The notes beneath the pieces were generated by a model. The model was given only the letters and a program-made list of their open reading frames with translations, had not been told where the DNA came from and made no database searches. A DNA stretch of 49,742 nucleotides, from assembly GCA_003151595.1 (NCBI GenBank), contig PLXW01000157.1:40708-90449 (forward strand), in the 5' to 3' direction. Shown here piece after piece: positions 9,285-16,714 of the stretch. Numbering within the stretch: position 1 is the stretch's first letter; each line of letters starts with the position of its first letter. Position numbers and translations under genes: made by a program. The stretch comes from Myxococcales bacterium (lineage in GTDB: Bacteria > Myxococcota > Polyangia > Polyangiales > Polyangiaceae).

Positions 9285-10013
9285 TCACGCCCAGCCGAAC
9301 GCGATCGGCGCGATCCGACGCGTCGTGATGCGACGGAGCAGCTCGGGCACGAGGGCGCACGTGGGCAGGAGCACGTTGTGCGGCGCGCTTCGAACGCGCG
9401 TGAACGAGCCTCCCGCGTCGAAGACGCCGATGACGAGCCCGCAGCCCGCGGCGGATCCTTGCTGGAGCTCCGACGTCGCGTTCGCCACGAAGGCGACGCG
9501 CGCCGATTCACGGACGCCCGCGCGGTCCATCGTCTCGTAGATCGCGTCCGCGAACGGCGCCCCGCGCTCGACCTCGTCGCTCGTCACGCACACGTCGAGG
9601 AGCCCGCGCTCGCGCCATCCGAGTCGATCGTGGAGCGCGCCCGCCGCCGACAACGAGAGCCCCGTCACGCTCGCGACCTTGATCCCGTGCTGCTTCAGCT
9701 GCCAGAACGCCTGCGGCGCGCCGACGACTTCGCGCACCGGCTGATCGCTCGCCGCGCGCGCGATCACGCGCCGCACGAAGTCATCGTGAATGCGCTCCAC
9801 CTCGTCCGCGCTCCACGCCGCCGCCCCCGGTCGCATGTTCTCCAGCAACCAGTGAATCGCGTGCGGCGTCGCCCACCCGGCGACGTGCTCGATCGCTTCG
9901 TCCGTGGCCGACACGTCCGCGCCCGCGAGCGCATCGCCCAGCGCGCGCGCGACGATCGCGTCGTCGATCACCGTCGTCCCCACGAAGCCGAAGATGACCA
10001 GCTCGATTTCCAT
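9285..10013 (-). CDS. HAD-superfamily, phosphonatase-like protein lacking catalytic aspartates
   Basis: A 242-residue protein. The start is ATG 10013, with GGAGGAGGG about 8 bases upstream. The fold signature is that of phosphonatase-like HAD hydrolases: motif I region VIFGFVGTT (6-14), a helical cap, motif II ASVTGLS (114-120), motif III-like SDEVERGAP (145-153) and motif IV region VAFVANATSELQQG (173-186), followed by AGCGLVIGV. In active members motif I reads FDxxGTT and motif IV VGDTxxD. Here the nucleophile Asp is Gly9, the motif IV Asp is Asn178 and the second acid is Glu182. I therefore expect no phosphotransfer, unlike canonical members. It lies 101 bp downstream of the SpeD homologue, on the same strand. 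Confidence 0.75.
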   Translation of the reverse strand: MEIELVIFGFVGTTVIDDAIVARALGDALAGADVSATDEAIEHVAGWATPHAIHWLLENMRPGAAAWSADEVERIHDDFVRRVIARAASDQPVREVVGAPQAFWQLKQHGIKVASVTGLSLSAAGALHDRLGWRERGLLDVCVTSDEVERGAPFADAIYETMDRAGVRESARVAFVANATSELQQGSAAGCGLVIGVFDAGGSFTRVRSAPHNVLLPTCALVPELLRRITTRRIAPIAFGWA

Positions 10014-10114
10014 GGCGGAGCCCTCCTCCGCGCAGAAATACGCGCCGGCGGGGGCCCGCAGGTGATCTCGAGGTGAACGTTCGGAGACGAAACGGCGCGC
10101 GCCGGAGCCGAAGC

Positions 10115-10573
10115 TCAGTCGGCGGTCTGCTCGCGAACGCCGAGCGCCTCGCGCCCGGTGCGCTTCGCCGCGCGAGGAGCGCCGTCGAACTTGTAGTCGA
10201 GCGCGAACGACACGTCGGTCACCTGCACGTCGAACGCGCCGAGCTTCTTCGCCAGGTGCGCTTCGACGAGCGCCTGATCGAAGTCGCGGCACGAGTAGAC
10301 GTCCATCACGAAGAACGGACGGAGCGGCCAGGTGTGAATCGAGCAGTGCGACGTCGAGAGCACGCACACGCCGGTGACTCCCCCTTCGTCCTCGAACGGC
10401 TCGACGCCGAGCTTCGCGATCTCGGTCTCGACTTCGTACATGTGAGGCTCGCCCAAGATGCGCATGCCGAGGATGTCGATCAGCTCGCGAAGCATCGTCT
10501 CGACGGTCTTCCCGTCTCCGAGAAGCGCCGCCGTTCCACGTCCGAGCACCTTGATATGACGACCCTGCGGCAT
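10115..10573 (-). CDS. S-adenosylmethionine decarboxylase (SpeD/SpeH) family protein, variant active site
   Basis: A 152-residue protein starting at ATG 10573, supported by GGAGG 7 bases upstream. It matches the small prokaryotic (class 1B) pyruvoyl AdoMet decarboxylases, which self-cleave before a Ser. The motif here is TSHCSIHTWP (74-83), and the three catalytic residues are kept with exact spacing: Ser75 (pyruvoyl), His80 (+5) and Cys95 (+20). Canonical members have Glu just before that Ser (ESH) and WPE; this one has Thr74 and Leu84 instead. Canonical family role: makes decarboxylated AdoMet for spermidine synthesis. The altered residues leave room for a different substrate. No spermidine synthase gene is nearby; the downstream gene is the HAD-like protein. 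Confidence 0.8.
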   Translation of the reverse strand: MPQGRHIKVLGRGTAALLGDGKTVETMLRELIDILGMRILGEPHMYEVETEIAKLGVEPFEDEGGVTGVCVLSTSHCSIHTWPLRPFFVMDVYSCRDFDQALVEAHLAKKLGAFDVQVTDVSFALDYKFDGAPRAAKRTGREALGVREQTAD

Positions 10574-10623
10574 CGACGAACCTCCATGGCGACGCGCGTG
10601 ACGTCGGGAGGCGTGCACTACGG

Positions 10624-10670
10624 TGTGCGTCACACGAATTCAAGAAAAACTCCACGCGACCGTCACACGG
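10624..10670. promoter_or_regulatory. Intergenic repeats between divergent speD-like and GT21 genes
   Basis: The 163-bp divergent region holds two copies of CGTCACACG (10628-10636 and 10661-10669), 33 bp apart, about three helical turns. Each is part of a small inverted repeat (TGTG-CGT-CACA and CCGT-CAC-ACGG). The A-rich stretch CAAGAAAAACTCC lies between them. The arrangement looks like a candidate operator pair; no promoter could be assigned with confidence. Confidence 0.25.
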
Positions 10671-10736
10671 ATCCGTTTCGCACTGTTCACCTGATGCCCC
10701 ACGGAACGCCGCTTCGGTCACGAAGCATCATCTTCC

Positions 10737-11924
10737 GTGAACCTCACGCTCGCGACGCTGGCTCCGACCGCGTTCTCCGCGCTCACGTACGCGACGATGA
10801 TGACCGCGTGTGCGACCGAGGTGAGGCGCGCACGACGAAGACCTCGGCCGATGCCCGCGCTCGCGCCGCGCGTCACCATCTTCAAGCCGCTCGCCGGCGC
10901 AGACGACGATCTCGAGGAGAACCTCGCGTCGTTCGCGTCGCTCGATTACCCCGAGTACGAGATCTTGCTCGGCCTCGCGTCGGCCAACGATGCCGCGTTT
11001 CCGATCGCGCGTCGCTTCGCGCTGGCGCATCCGGGGCGCGCGCGGATCGTCTTCACGGATCGCGACAACGCCGTGAACCCGAAGGTCGCGCAGCTCATCG
11101 ACATGGATCGCCGCGCGACAGGTGAGGTGGTCGTCGTCTCCGACTCGAACGTGCGCGTCGAGCGCGACTACCTCTGGTCGCTGGTGCGCGAGCTCGAGGC
11201 GCCCGGCGCGGGGCTCGTGACGTCGATCTTCGTGGGGAGCGGCGAGCAGACGATCGGCGCGGCGCTCGAGAACCTCCAGCTCGGCGCGATGAACGCGCCC
11301 GGGATCGTGGCCACCAACACGCTCACGCCGTGGCGGCTCACGATCGGCAAGTCGATGGCGATGCGCCGGCGCGATCTGGCGAGGCTCGGAGGGTTCGCGC
11401 GCTTCGGCAACGTGCTGGCCGAAGATCAGACGATGGGGCGCGCGTTCGTCGAGGCCGGGATGGGCGTGCGCACGTCGCTCGACGTCGTCCACAACCGCAA
11501 CACGAGCTGCTCGCTCCGCCGCACGCTCGAGCGTCACACGCGATGGGCCAAGCTCCGTCGATCGCTCAACCCGGTCGGGTTCGCCTTCGAGCCGCTGCTC
11601 ACGCCGCTCACGGTCTCGATCCTGGTCGCGCTCATCGCGCAGACCCGCCTGGCGATCGCGAGCGTCGCCGTGGTCGCCGTCGCGCAGACGATCGTCGCTC
11701 TATCGATGGTCGCGCTTCTCCGCGGCCGCGGCCTCGCGCTGAAGCACGCGCCGCTCGAGATCGTTCGCTCGGTGGTCGTGTTCGGCTGCTGGCTGGCCGC
11801 GTGCGTTTCGACGCGCATTCAGTGGCGCGGTCATCCATTTTTCCTGAGGCGCGGATCGGTCATCGTTCCGGCTCAGGCAGGGGTGTGGAGATCGCCGCTG
11901 CGTGATACTCGTGCGATCCATTGA
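10737..11924 (+). CDS. GT21-family glycosyltransferase (ceramide glucosyltransferase / HpnI-like)
   Basis: A 395-residue membrane protein, GTG start. An N-terminal membrane helix (about 5-25) is followed by a GT-A domain and three C-terminal membrane helices (about 285-365). The motifs are KPLAGADDDLEENL (50-63), VSDSN (134-138), AEDQTMG (228-234) and RHTRW (266-270), the D1/D2/D3 and (Q/R)xxRW set of GT21 enzymes. GT21 members transfer a sugar from a nucleotide sugar to ceramide or to hopanoid-linked acceptors. The stop overlaps the TTG start of the desaturase gene (TTGA), so they are coupled. Acceptor and sugar cannot be determined; a lipid acceptor is likely from the family. Confidence 0.85.
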   Translation: MNLTLATLAPTAFSALTYATMMTACATEVRRARRRPRPMPALAPRVTIFKPLAGADDDLEENLASFASLDYPEYEILLGLASANDAAFPIARRFALAHPGRARIVFTDRDNAVNPKVAQLIDMDRRATGEVVVVSDSNVRVERDYLWSLVRELEAPGAGLVTSIFVGSGEQTIGAALENLQLGAMNAPGIVATNTLTPWRLTIGKSMAMRRRDLARLGGFARFGNVLAEDQTMGRAFVEAGMGVRTSLDVVHNRNTSCSLRRTLERHTRWAKLRRSLNPVGFAFEPLLTPLTVSILVALIAQTRLAIASVAVVAVAQTIVALSMVALLRGRGLALKHAPLEIVRSVVVFGCWLAACVSTRIQWRGHPFFLRRGSVIVPAQAGVWRSPLRDTRAIH

Positions 11925-12934
11925 CGACAGTCAGCACCGGAACCATCGCCCCCCTCGATCGCGCCCTCGGCGGTTTTCTCAATGACCCACGCGACGTTCC
12001 GTTCGTCCGACTGATGGCTTCCGCGAGCCTCGTCGTGTTGCCCTTCGCGGCTCTGCTCTACGTGCCCGGCGTCTTCCGCTGGTGGCTCGGCCTCGCCTAC
12101 CTGGCGACGAACTTCGCGGTGTTCCTCGACCGCTTCATCTTGATGCTCCACAACACGAGTCACCGCGCGCTCTTCAAGCCGCGGTGGCGCTGGCTCAACT
12201 CGTACATCCCGTGGGTGCTCGGGCCGTTCTTCGGTGAGACGCCCGAGACGTATTTCGCGCACCACCTCGGAATGCATCACCCCGAGAACAACCTCGCGGC
12301 CGACCTGAGCTCGACGATGGAGTTCCAGCGCGACCGCGCGAGCGACTTCGCGCGCTACTACGGCCGCTTCATGTACCGCGGGCTCGCCGACCTCGCGAAG
12401 TACCTGGCCTTCAAGAACCGCGGCCGCCTCCGAACGCGGATGCTCTTGGGCGAGGGGCTCTACCTGGCGATCACGCTGGCGCTCATGTTCGTGAGCTGGC
12501 GCGCGACGCTCGTGGTGTTCGTCATCCCGGTCGTCGTGGTCCGCTTCCTCATGATGGCGGGGAACTGGGGACAGCACGCCTTCGTCGACGCCGAGGCGCC
12601 CGAGAGCGCGTTCAAGAACAGCATCACGTGCCTGGCCGATCGCTACAACCGTCGCTGCTTCAACGACGGCTACCACATCGGTCATCACGTGAAGGCGAAC
12701 CGCCACTGGACCGAGATGCCCGGCGACTTCGAGAGCAACCGAGCGCTCTACGCGCGCGAGGGGGCCATCGTGTTCGAGGGGATCGACTTCTTCGGCGTGT
12801 GGGGGCTCCTGATGCTGCAGCGGTACCGCAGCCTGGCGCGTCACTACGTTGCGCTCGAAGGGGCGGCGCCTCTCAGCGAAGACGAGATCATCACGCTGCT
12901 CCGCTCGCGCACGCAGGCGTTCGCGAAGGCCTGA
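11921..12934 (+). CDS. Membrane fatty acid desaturase / hydroxylase-type di-iron enzyme
   Basis: A 337-residue protein. The start is a TTG that overlaps the stop of the upstream glycosyltransferase (TTGA); the next in-frame ATG is at residue 32. It has the tripartite histidine pattern of membrane di-iron desaturases: HNTSH (77-81), HHLGMHH (114-120) and HIGHH (252-256), with GQH (217-219) before the third box. Four or more hydrophobic segments fit the fold. The family introduces double bonds or hydroxyls into acyl or sphingoid chains. Coupling to a GT21 enzyme suggests both act on the same lipid, possibly a sphingolipid. The substrate is inferred, not shown. Ends one base before the convergent Gre-like gene. 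Confidence 0.85.
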   Translation: MTTVSTGTIAPLDRALGGFLNDPRDVPFVRLMASASLVVLPFAALLYVPGVFRWWLGLAYLATNFAVFLDRFILMLHNTSHRALFKPRWRWLNSYIPWVLGPFFGETPETYFAHHLGMHHPENNLAADLSSTMEFQRDRASDFARYYGRFMYRGLADLAKYLAFKNRGRLRTRMLLGEGLYLAITLALMFVSWRATLVVFVIPVVVVRFLMMAGNWGQHAFVDAEAPESAFKNSITCLADRYNRRCFNDGYHIGHHVKANRHWTEMPGDFESNRALYAREGAIVFEGIDFFGVWGLLMLQRYRSLARHYVALEGAAPLSEDEIITLLRSRTQAFAKA

Positions 12935-12935
12935 G

Positions 12936-13430
12936 TCAGTCGACGCGGACGAGCGACAGGAGTCGCGTCTTCCCCGCGAGCACGATCTCGCACTCGTCGC
13001 CCGCGCGCTTGCCGAGGAGCGCGCGCCCGAGAGGAGACTTTGGCGTGACGACTTGCACCGAGTCGCTCGCGAGTCGATTGCCGCCGCCGTAAGGTGCCAA
13101 CCACAGCGCGACCTCGGCCTCGTTCTCTTCGGCGATGACGAGCGCGCTGAGCGCCGCAGGATCGCCTTCGCGGAAGGCGCGCAACGTCATCGCGATCACG
13201 TCGGCCAGGCCCGCCTTCAGCTCTTCGATGCGCAGCGCCTCGCCGCGCGCCAGGTACGACTGTTCCAGCGCGCGCGTGTCCTTGTCGTTCTCGGGCTTGG
13301 CTTCCTCGTGCGTGGCCGCTTCGCGCGTGGCGCGGTAGGCCCGCTCGCGCGCGTCGAGATCGGCCGCGAGGATGCGCGTGAGCTCGTCTTTGAGGGCAAC
13401 CTTCGTCGGCGGAGTCGGGGGCGCGGGCAT
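12936..13430 (-). CDS. GreA/GreB-family transcription elongation factor-like protein
   Basis: A 164-residue protein. The C-terminal part has the Gre fold signature VTPKSPLGRALLGKRAGDE (about 134-152). A helical, charged N-terminal half (about 10-80) could form the coiled coil that enters the RNA polymerase secondary channel. The N-terminal coiled coil is shorter and more divergent than in true GreA, so this may be a Gre-like factor of separate role. The start ATG 13430 lies 27 bp from the divergent YchJ-like start. Confidence in the Gre-type C-terminal domain is high; transcript-cleavage activity is uncertain. Confidence 0.7.
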   Translation of the reverse strand: MPAPPTPPTKVALKDELTRILAADLDARERAYRATREAATHEEAKPENDKDTRALEQSYLARGEALRIEELKAGLADVIAMTLRAFREGDPAALSALVIAEENEAEVALWLAPYGGGNRLASDSVQVVTPKSPLGRALLGKRAGDECEIVLAGKTRLLSLVRVD

Positions 13431-13440
13431 GGGGCTCGGC

Positions 13441-13448
13441 AGTATAGT
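13441..13448. promoter_or_regulatory. Compact divergent -10-like element
   Basis: The only 27 bp between the start codons of the Gre-like and YchJ-like genes contain AGTATAGT. On the plus strand it offers TATAGT and on the minus strand TATACT, both good -10 hexamers 9-10 bp from the respective start codon. Either mRNA made from these would be almost leaderless. No clear -35 is visible on either side because the flanks are coding. Confidence 0.35.
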
Positions 13449-13457
13449 GTCGCCTAG

Positions 13458-13946
13458 ATGCCGCCGCCTCCGCGCGATTGCGCCTGCCACTCCGGTCTTC
13501 GCTACGCGGCGTGCTGCGCGCCGGCGCATCGCTTCGAACCCGAAGCGGCGACGCCCGAAGCCCTGATGCGCTCGCGGTACGCGGCGTTCGCGCTCGGCCT
13601 CGGCGAATTTCTCTTGGACACGCTCGCGTCGGACCACACCGATCGCGCGCTGCCGCGCTCCGAGCACGTTCAGTCTCTGTCGCGCGCGCGCCAGACGCAG
13701 CGCTTCCTCGATCTTTGCGTTCTGCATACGTCGCAGGACGGTGATCGAGGCGAGGTGCTCTTCTACGCGCGCATCTTCGAGCGCGGCGTCGATCGTTCGT
13801 TCGCGGAGCTCTCTTCGTTTCGACGCGAGGGCACCGCGTGGCGCTACGTGAGCGGCGTCCTCGTGCCGGCCGAGCGCCTTCCCAAGGACGTACGCGCGCT
13901 CGATCGAACCGCGTTCCTCGCGCTCGAGGGGGCCGCGGAAGCGTGA
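13458..13946 (+). CDS. YchJ-family (SEC-C-like zinc-binding) protein
   Basis: A 162-residue protein, ATG start. The N-terminus has the metal-binding cluster CACHSG...YAACC (8-20), the short SEC-C-like zinc knuckle of YchJ proteins. The conserved family segment MRSRYAAFALG follows (about 37-47). The rest is an NTF2-like domain (FLDLCVLHTSQ, EVLFYARI, FAELSSFRREGTAWRYVSG). The function of the YchJ family is not established. Divergent from the Gre-like gene; convergent with the next. Confidence 0.75.
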   Translation: MPPPPRDCACHSGLRYAACCAPAHRFEPEAATPEALMRSRYAAFALGLGEFLLDTLASDHTDRALPRSEHVQSLSRARQTQRFLDLCVLHTSQDGDRGEVLFYARIFERGVDRSFAELSSFRREGTAWRYVSGVLVPAERLPKDVRALDRTAFLALEGAAEA

Positions 13947-13961
13947 GGCGGCAACGGTGCG

Positions 13962-14528
13962 TCAGTCCCAGGTGACGCGAATGGCGAGCGATGCGCCGTG
14001 GAGTCCGTGGGTTTCGCGCGCGACCTTCACGCCGCGCGACAGATGCACGATGTAGCGGAACGTCTCGGCCAGCGCGCGCCGGGCGATCGGCGACTCGCAG
14101 AACACGTGCTCGCTCAGCGTCCCCGCCGCGCTCTTCCCGTCGCTCCCCGTCGTCACCGCGAAGACGCCATGCGTGTGATCGTGTTTCCACAGCTCGCCCG
14201 CGCGCCGAGTCACCCCTTCCGGACCGACGAGACCGAGGAGCGCTTTTCGCACGCGACCAAATCCGAAGTCGAGGCGGCGATTGATCACGCGGCAGAGCGC
14301 GGCGTCGTCGCGGCGCGCGGGGCCGTCCCATACCGCTTCGTGCCACTCCACGAGGAAGCGCTCCGGCACCCACGCCAGCGGGGAGGCGGACGCGTCCACC
14401 GTCTGCGCGCACGTATCGGCCGAGACGCGAGGCGCGACTTCCGCCAGCCCCGCGTCGCCAAAGACATCGAGGACTGCGAGGCGCATCGCGTGAAGCACGA
14501 TGCCCTTCGTCAGCTGCTCGTCGGGCAT
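13962..14528 (-). CDS. DUF2378-like myxobacterial protein of unknown function
   Basis: A 188-residue cytoplasmic protein with no signal peptide or membrane segment. The central part PERFLVEWHEAVW...FGFGRVRKALLGL...RAGELWKHDHTHG and the C-terminal GVKVARETHGLHGASLAIRVTWD resemble the myxobacterial paralogous family TIGR02265/DUF2378 in layout (helical N-half, then a beta C-half). The similarity is weak and recalled rather than computed. A second candidate of the same type is at 22477-23094. No function can be given. Starts divergently from the tRNA-Ser promoter. Confidence 0.45.
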   Translation of the reverse strand: MPDEQLTKGIVLHAMRLAVLDVFGDAGLAEVAPRVSADTCAQTVDASASPLAWVPERFLVEWHEAVWDGPARRDDAALCRVINRRLDFGFGRVRKALLGLVGPEGVTRRAGELWKHDHTHGVFAVTTGSDGKSAAGTLSEHVFCESPIARRALAETFRYIVHLSRGVKVARETHGLHGASLAIRVTWD

Positions 14529-14575
14529 CGCTTCAGTGTACGCGAAAGGAGGGGTCTCCCGGGATAGCCGCCCGC

Positions 14576-14603
14576 TTGCTCGAGTGCCGCAATGGTGTAA
14601 GGT
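14576..14603 (+). promoter_or_regulatory. Probable promoter of tRNA-Ser
   Basis: TTGCTC (14576-14581) and TAAGGT (14598-14603) are spaced by 16 bp, resembling a -35/-10 pair of a vegetative promoter with the TAxGGT-type -10 seen in stable-RNA promoters. Transcription would begin at about 14610, some 33 bases before the mature tRNA. Confidence 0.5.
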
Positions 14604-14642
14604 GCGCCGCCCGCAAGGGGAGCCGCCTGCGAAGGCGACTAC

Positions 14643-14731
14643 GGAGAGGTGACCGAGTGGCCGAAGGTACCCGCTTGCTAAGCGGGCGTCGGGATAAAAC
14701 CTGACCGCGGGTTCGAATCCCGCCCTCTCCG
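14643..14731 (+). tRNA. tRNA-Ser (anticodon GCU)
   Basis: Acceptor stem GGAGAGG (14643-14649) pairs with CCTCTCC (14724-14730), with discriminator G at 14731. The anticodon stem-loop CCCGC-TTGCTAA-GCGGG puts GCT at 14677-14679, reading AGC/AGU serine codons. A long variable arm (GTCGGG...CCTGAC) as expected for class II serine tRNA is followed by T-arm GCGGG-TTCGAAT-CCCGC. The 3' CCA is not encoded. Confidence 0.95.
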
Positions 14732-14774
14732 CTGGAAGCTACGCGCGCCCGAGGCGGGTATGCTTCTGTGATCG

Positions 14775-14984
14775 ATGCAGGACCAGCAGTTCAAATGCGT
14801 GGATTGCGGCGAGATGTCGCCCCCGACCGAAGAGGGGGAGACCATCACGAAGCAACACGGCTGGCGCATCACGCGTCGAGTCGCCGACGGTAAGGTGCTC
14901 CTCGAGCCGCGCTGCGCGCACTGCTACGTGACGTACCGCGCGGCCACGCAAGCGACTCCGCCGAACGGCACGCGCGACAAGTAA
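14775..14984 (+). CDS. Small zinc-ribbon protein of unknown function
   Basis: A 69-residue protein with two CxxC knuckles, CVDC (8-11) and CAHC (47-50), that can form one zinc ribbon. The codon use is like its neighbours and an ATG starts 43 bases after the tRNA. It could be read-through cotranscribed with the tRNA. I recognise no specific family; the zinc ribbon is the only functional hint. Confidence 0.6.
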   Translation: MQDQQFKCVDCGEMSPPTEEGETITKQHGWRITRRVADGKVLLEPRCAHCYVTYRAATQATPPNGTRDK

Positions 14985-14995
14985 TCGCCCCTCGG

Positions 14996-15017
14996 GTCGT
15001 CGCGGCTCAGCGACGAC
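14996..15017. terminator. Hairpin between convergent genes
   Basis: GTCGTCGC (14996-15003) and GCGACGAC (15010-15017) form a perfect 8-bp stem with a 6-base loop. It sits just after the zinc-ribbon gene and overlaps the last codons of the convergent protease. No T-run follows, so it is only a candidate bidirectional terminator. Confidence 0.3.
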
Positions 15018-16650
15018 GACGCGCGCCGACGATCGCGAGCGCGCCGAGCGCCACGAGCGCGCCCGTGCTCTCGAGCGGTGCCGACGAGCCCGGCGCGTTG
15101 CAACTGCAGCCCGCGGATGCCGTGGAGCCGAAACCGTTCCCGCCCGCGTCGGCGAGGATCGTGACGGGGCCGCCGTCGTCGAGCGCGCCCGCGTCGTCTC
15201 CCGCGCCGCTCCCCGCGTCGTCGGTCACGGGGTTGGCAGCGTTGTCGGTGCCGAGCGCCGCGAGCCTGGGTCCGTTGGGCGTGCCGAGCCCCGTCGGCCC
15301 GTCCCAGCCGGCGGCGGCGTTGCAGATGACGTCGCCGGTCGGGCACAGCGTCTGCGCGCCGATGCCGTCCGTGCCGCTCGTCACATCGTTGAACGCGGCG
15401 GCGTTCGTGTAGAGGAAGCCGAGGTCGTTCGAGACCGCGAGGGCGACGCCGAGGCGCACCAGCAGCGCCGCGACGATCGGTGCCGACGCGCTCGTCCCTT
15501 CGACCGGCACCCACGTGTTGATCGCGTCGTACTCCGAGATCCCGCCGCTCCCCGTCGCGCTAGGGAGATAGCTCGCGGCCGCGGAGACATCGGAAGACGC
15601 GCGCCTCGTGCACGACGGTCCGAACTTCGTCGCGCCGAACGCGGTCTGGTACGCAGGCCGCGCGAACTCGATGCTGCAACCGCTCCCTGCCGCTTCGGGC
15701 GCGTTGGGATCGTCGTTCCACACGACCTCGTTGAACGAGCCCGCGCCCATCTGTTGAAGCAGCGTCCCACCGACGCCGAGAACGTCGGGCGCGGACGCGG
15801 GATAGCTCGGCGAGGTGCCGCCACCTTGCACCCCTTCGAGCAAGTACCCCTGGTCGCCCGACGCGGCCACCACGAGGTGCCCGGGCTTCGTGTAGCCGAT
15901 GGGATCGGGCCCGCTGATCTCCTCCGCGCCGCCGAAGCTGATGCTCGTCGCTTCGGCGCCGTGGAGCGCTGCGGCCCTGGTGCAGTCGAGGAAGTCTTGA
16001 TCCGTCGGGCCGTTGATCTTGCTCGCGGCGGTCATCTGCACGAGCAGGATGCTGCAGTCGGGGCACGCCGCGCTGATCATCTCGATGTCGAGGCCCGTCT
16101 CCGGATCGGCGGCTTTGCAGTCGGAGATCGCCGTGGCGGTGAACGGTGCTCCGGTTTGATCGAGCGCGGCGAAGCACGGGATCTTTCCGTCGGGGAGACC
16201 GCCGTTGGTCGTGCACTGCGGGAGCGTGGGGAGACCGTATTGCGCGCGGTACGCCGTCAGATCGGTGAACGCCGTTGCGTCGGGCATGTCGACCACGGCG
16301 ACGATCTTGCCGTGCGCGCCCGTGGTCGCCGGGATCGCGTATGCGGTCTGGATTTCGACCGGTCCCATCGTCCCCGCGTACGGCTTCGTCTGCGCCGGCG
16401 CGATCTGCTGGATCGAGCAGAACCCCGTGTCGAGCGGGGTTGCATGCGGCACGAAACCCTCGGGGAGCAGGCGCGACGAGTAGCAGTGCCGAGCCGCGTC
16501 GCGATCGCAGACGTCTTGAACGTAGCGACCGTTCCTCGCGAGGTGAATGCCGTGCGGAAGCGCGCCCCCCGCGGCGAAGGCCGGCCCGTCGGCGACGATC
16601 GCGATCGGAGCGAGAAGAACCGCGAGCCACCGTCCGCGAAGGAGAGTCAT
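15007..16650 (-). CDS. Secreted sedolisin-type (S53) serine-carboxyl peptidase with MYXO-CTERM tail
   Basis: A 547-residue exported protein. A signal peptide (about 1-26) leads into the mature chain. The S53 catalytic residues are present: Glu184 and Asp188 in ETGLDIE, oxyanion Asp266 in SGDQG and nucleophile Ser387 in GTSASAP. The C-terminus has an Asp/Ala/Gly-rich linker, the GCSC motif, a hydrophobic helix and RRRR, the MYXO-CTERM sorting signal of Myxococcota surface proteins. The pre-catalytic region (about 27-90) is short compared with the roughly 190-residue propeptide usual in sedolisins. Start chosen at ATG 16650, which gives the signal peptide; no strong ribosome site is visible. 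Probably a surface-anchored endopeptidase active at acid pH. Confidence 0.88.
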   Translation of the reverse strand: MTLLRGRWLAVLLAPIAIVADGPAFAAGGALPHGIHLARNGRYVQDVCDRDAARHCYSSRLLPEGFVPHATPLDTGFCSIQQIAPAQTKPYAGTMGPVEIQTAYAIPATTGAHGKIVAVVDMPDATAFTDLTAYRAQYGLPTLPQCTTNGGLPDGKIPCFAALDQTGAPFTATAISDCKAADPETGLDIEMISAACPDCSILLVQMTAASKINGPTDQDFLDCTRAAALHGAEATSISFGGAEEISGPDPIGYTKPGHLVVAASGDQGYLLEGVQGGGTSPSYPASAPDVLGVGGTLLQQMGAGSFNEVVWNDDPNAPEAAGSGCSIEFARPAYQTAFGATKFGPSCTRRASSDVSAAASYLPSATGSGGISEYDAINTWVPVEGTSASAPIVAALLVRLGVALAVSNDLGFLYTNAAAFNDVTSGTDGIGAQTLCPTGDVICNAAAGWDGPTGLGTPNGPRLAALGTDNAANPVTDDAGSGAGDDAGALDDGGPVTILADAGGNGFGSTASAGCSCNAPGSSAPLESTGALVALGALAIVGARRRR

Positions 16651-16714
16651 GGATGAGTTTCCGATGCTCAGTATGACGGAGGAACGAAGGGGCGTGCGTT
16701 CGATCGATCGCGCC

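Noticed and set aside
10116..10573. Longer start (MTHTVV...) for the SpeD homologue
   Set aside because: It adds 20 Arg/His-rich residues absent from the family, while ATG 10573 has a good GGAGG site.
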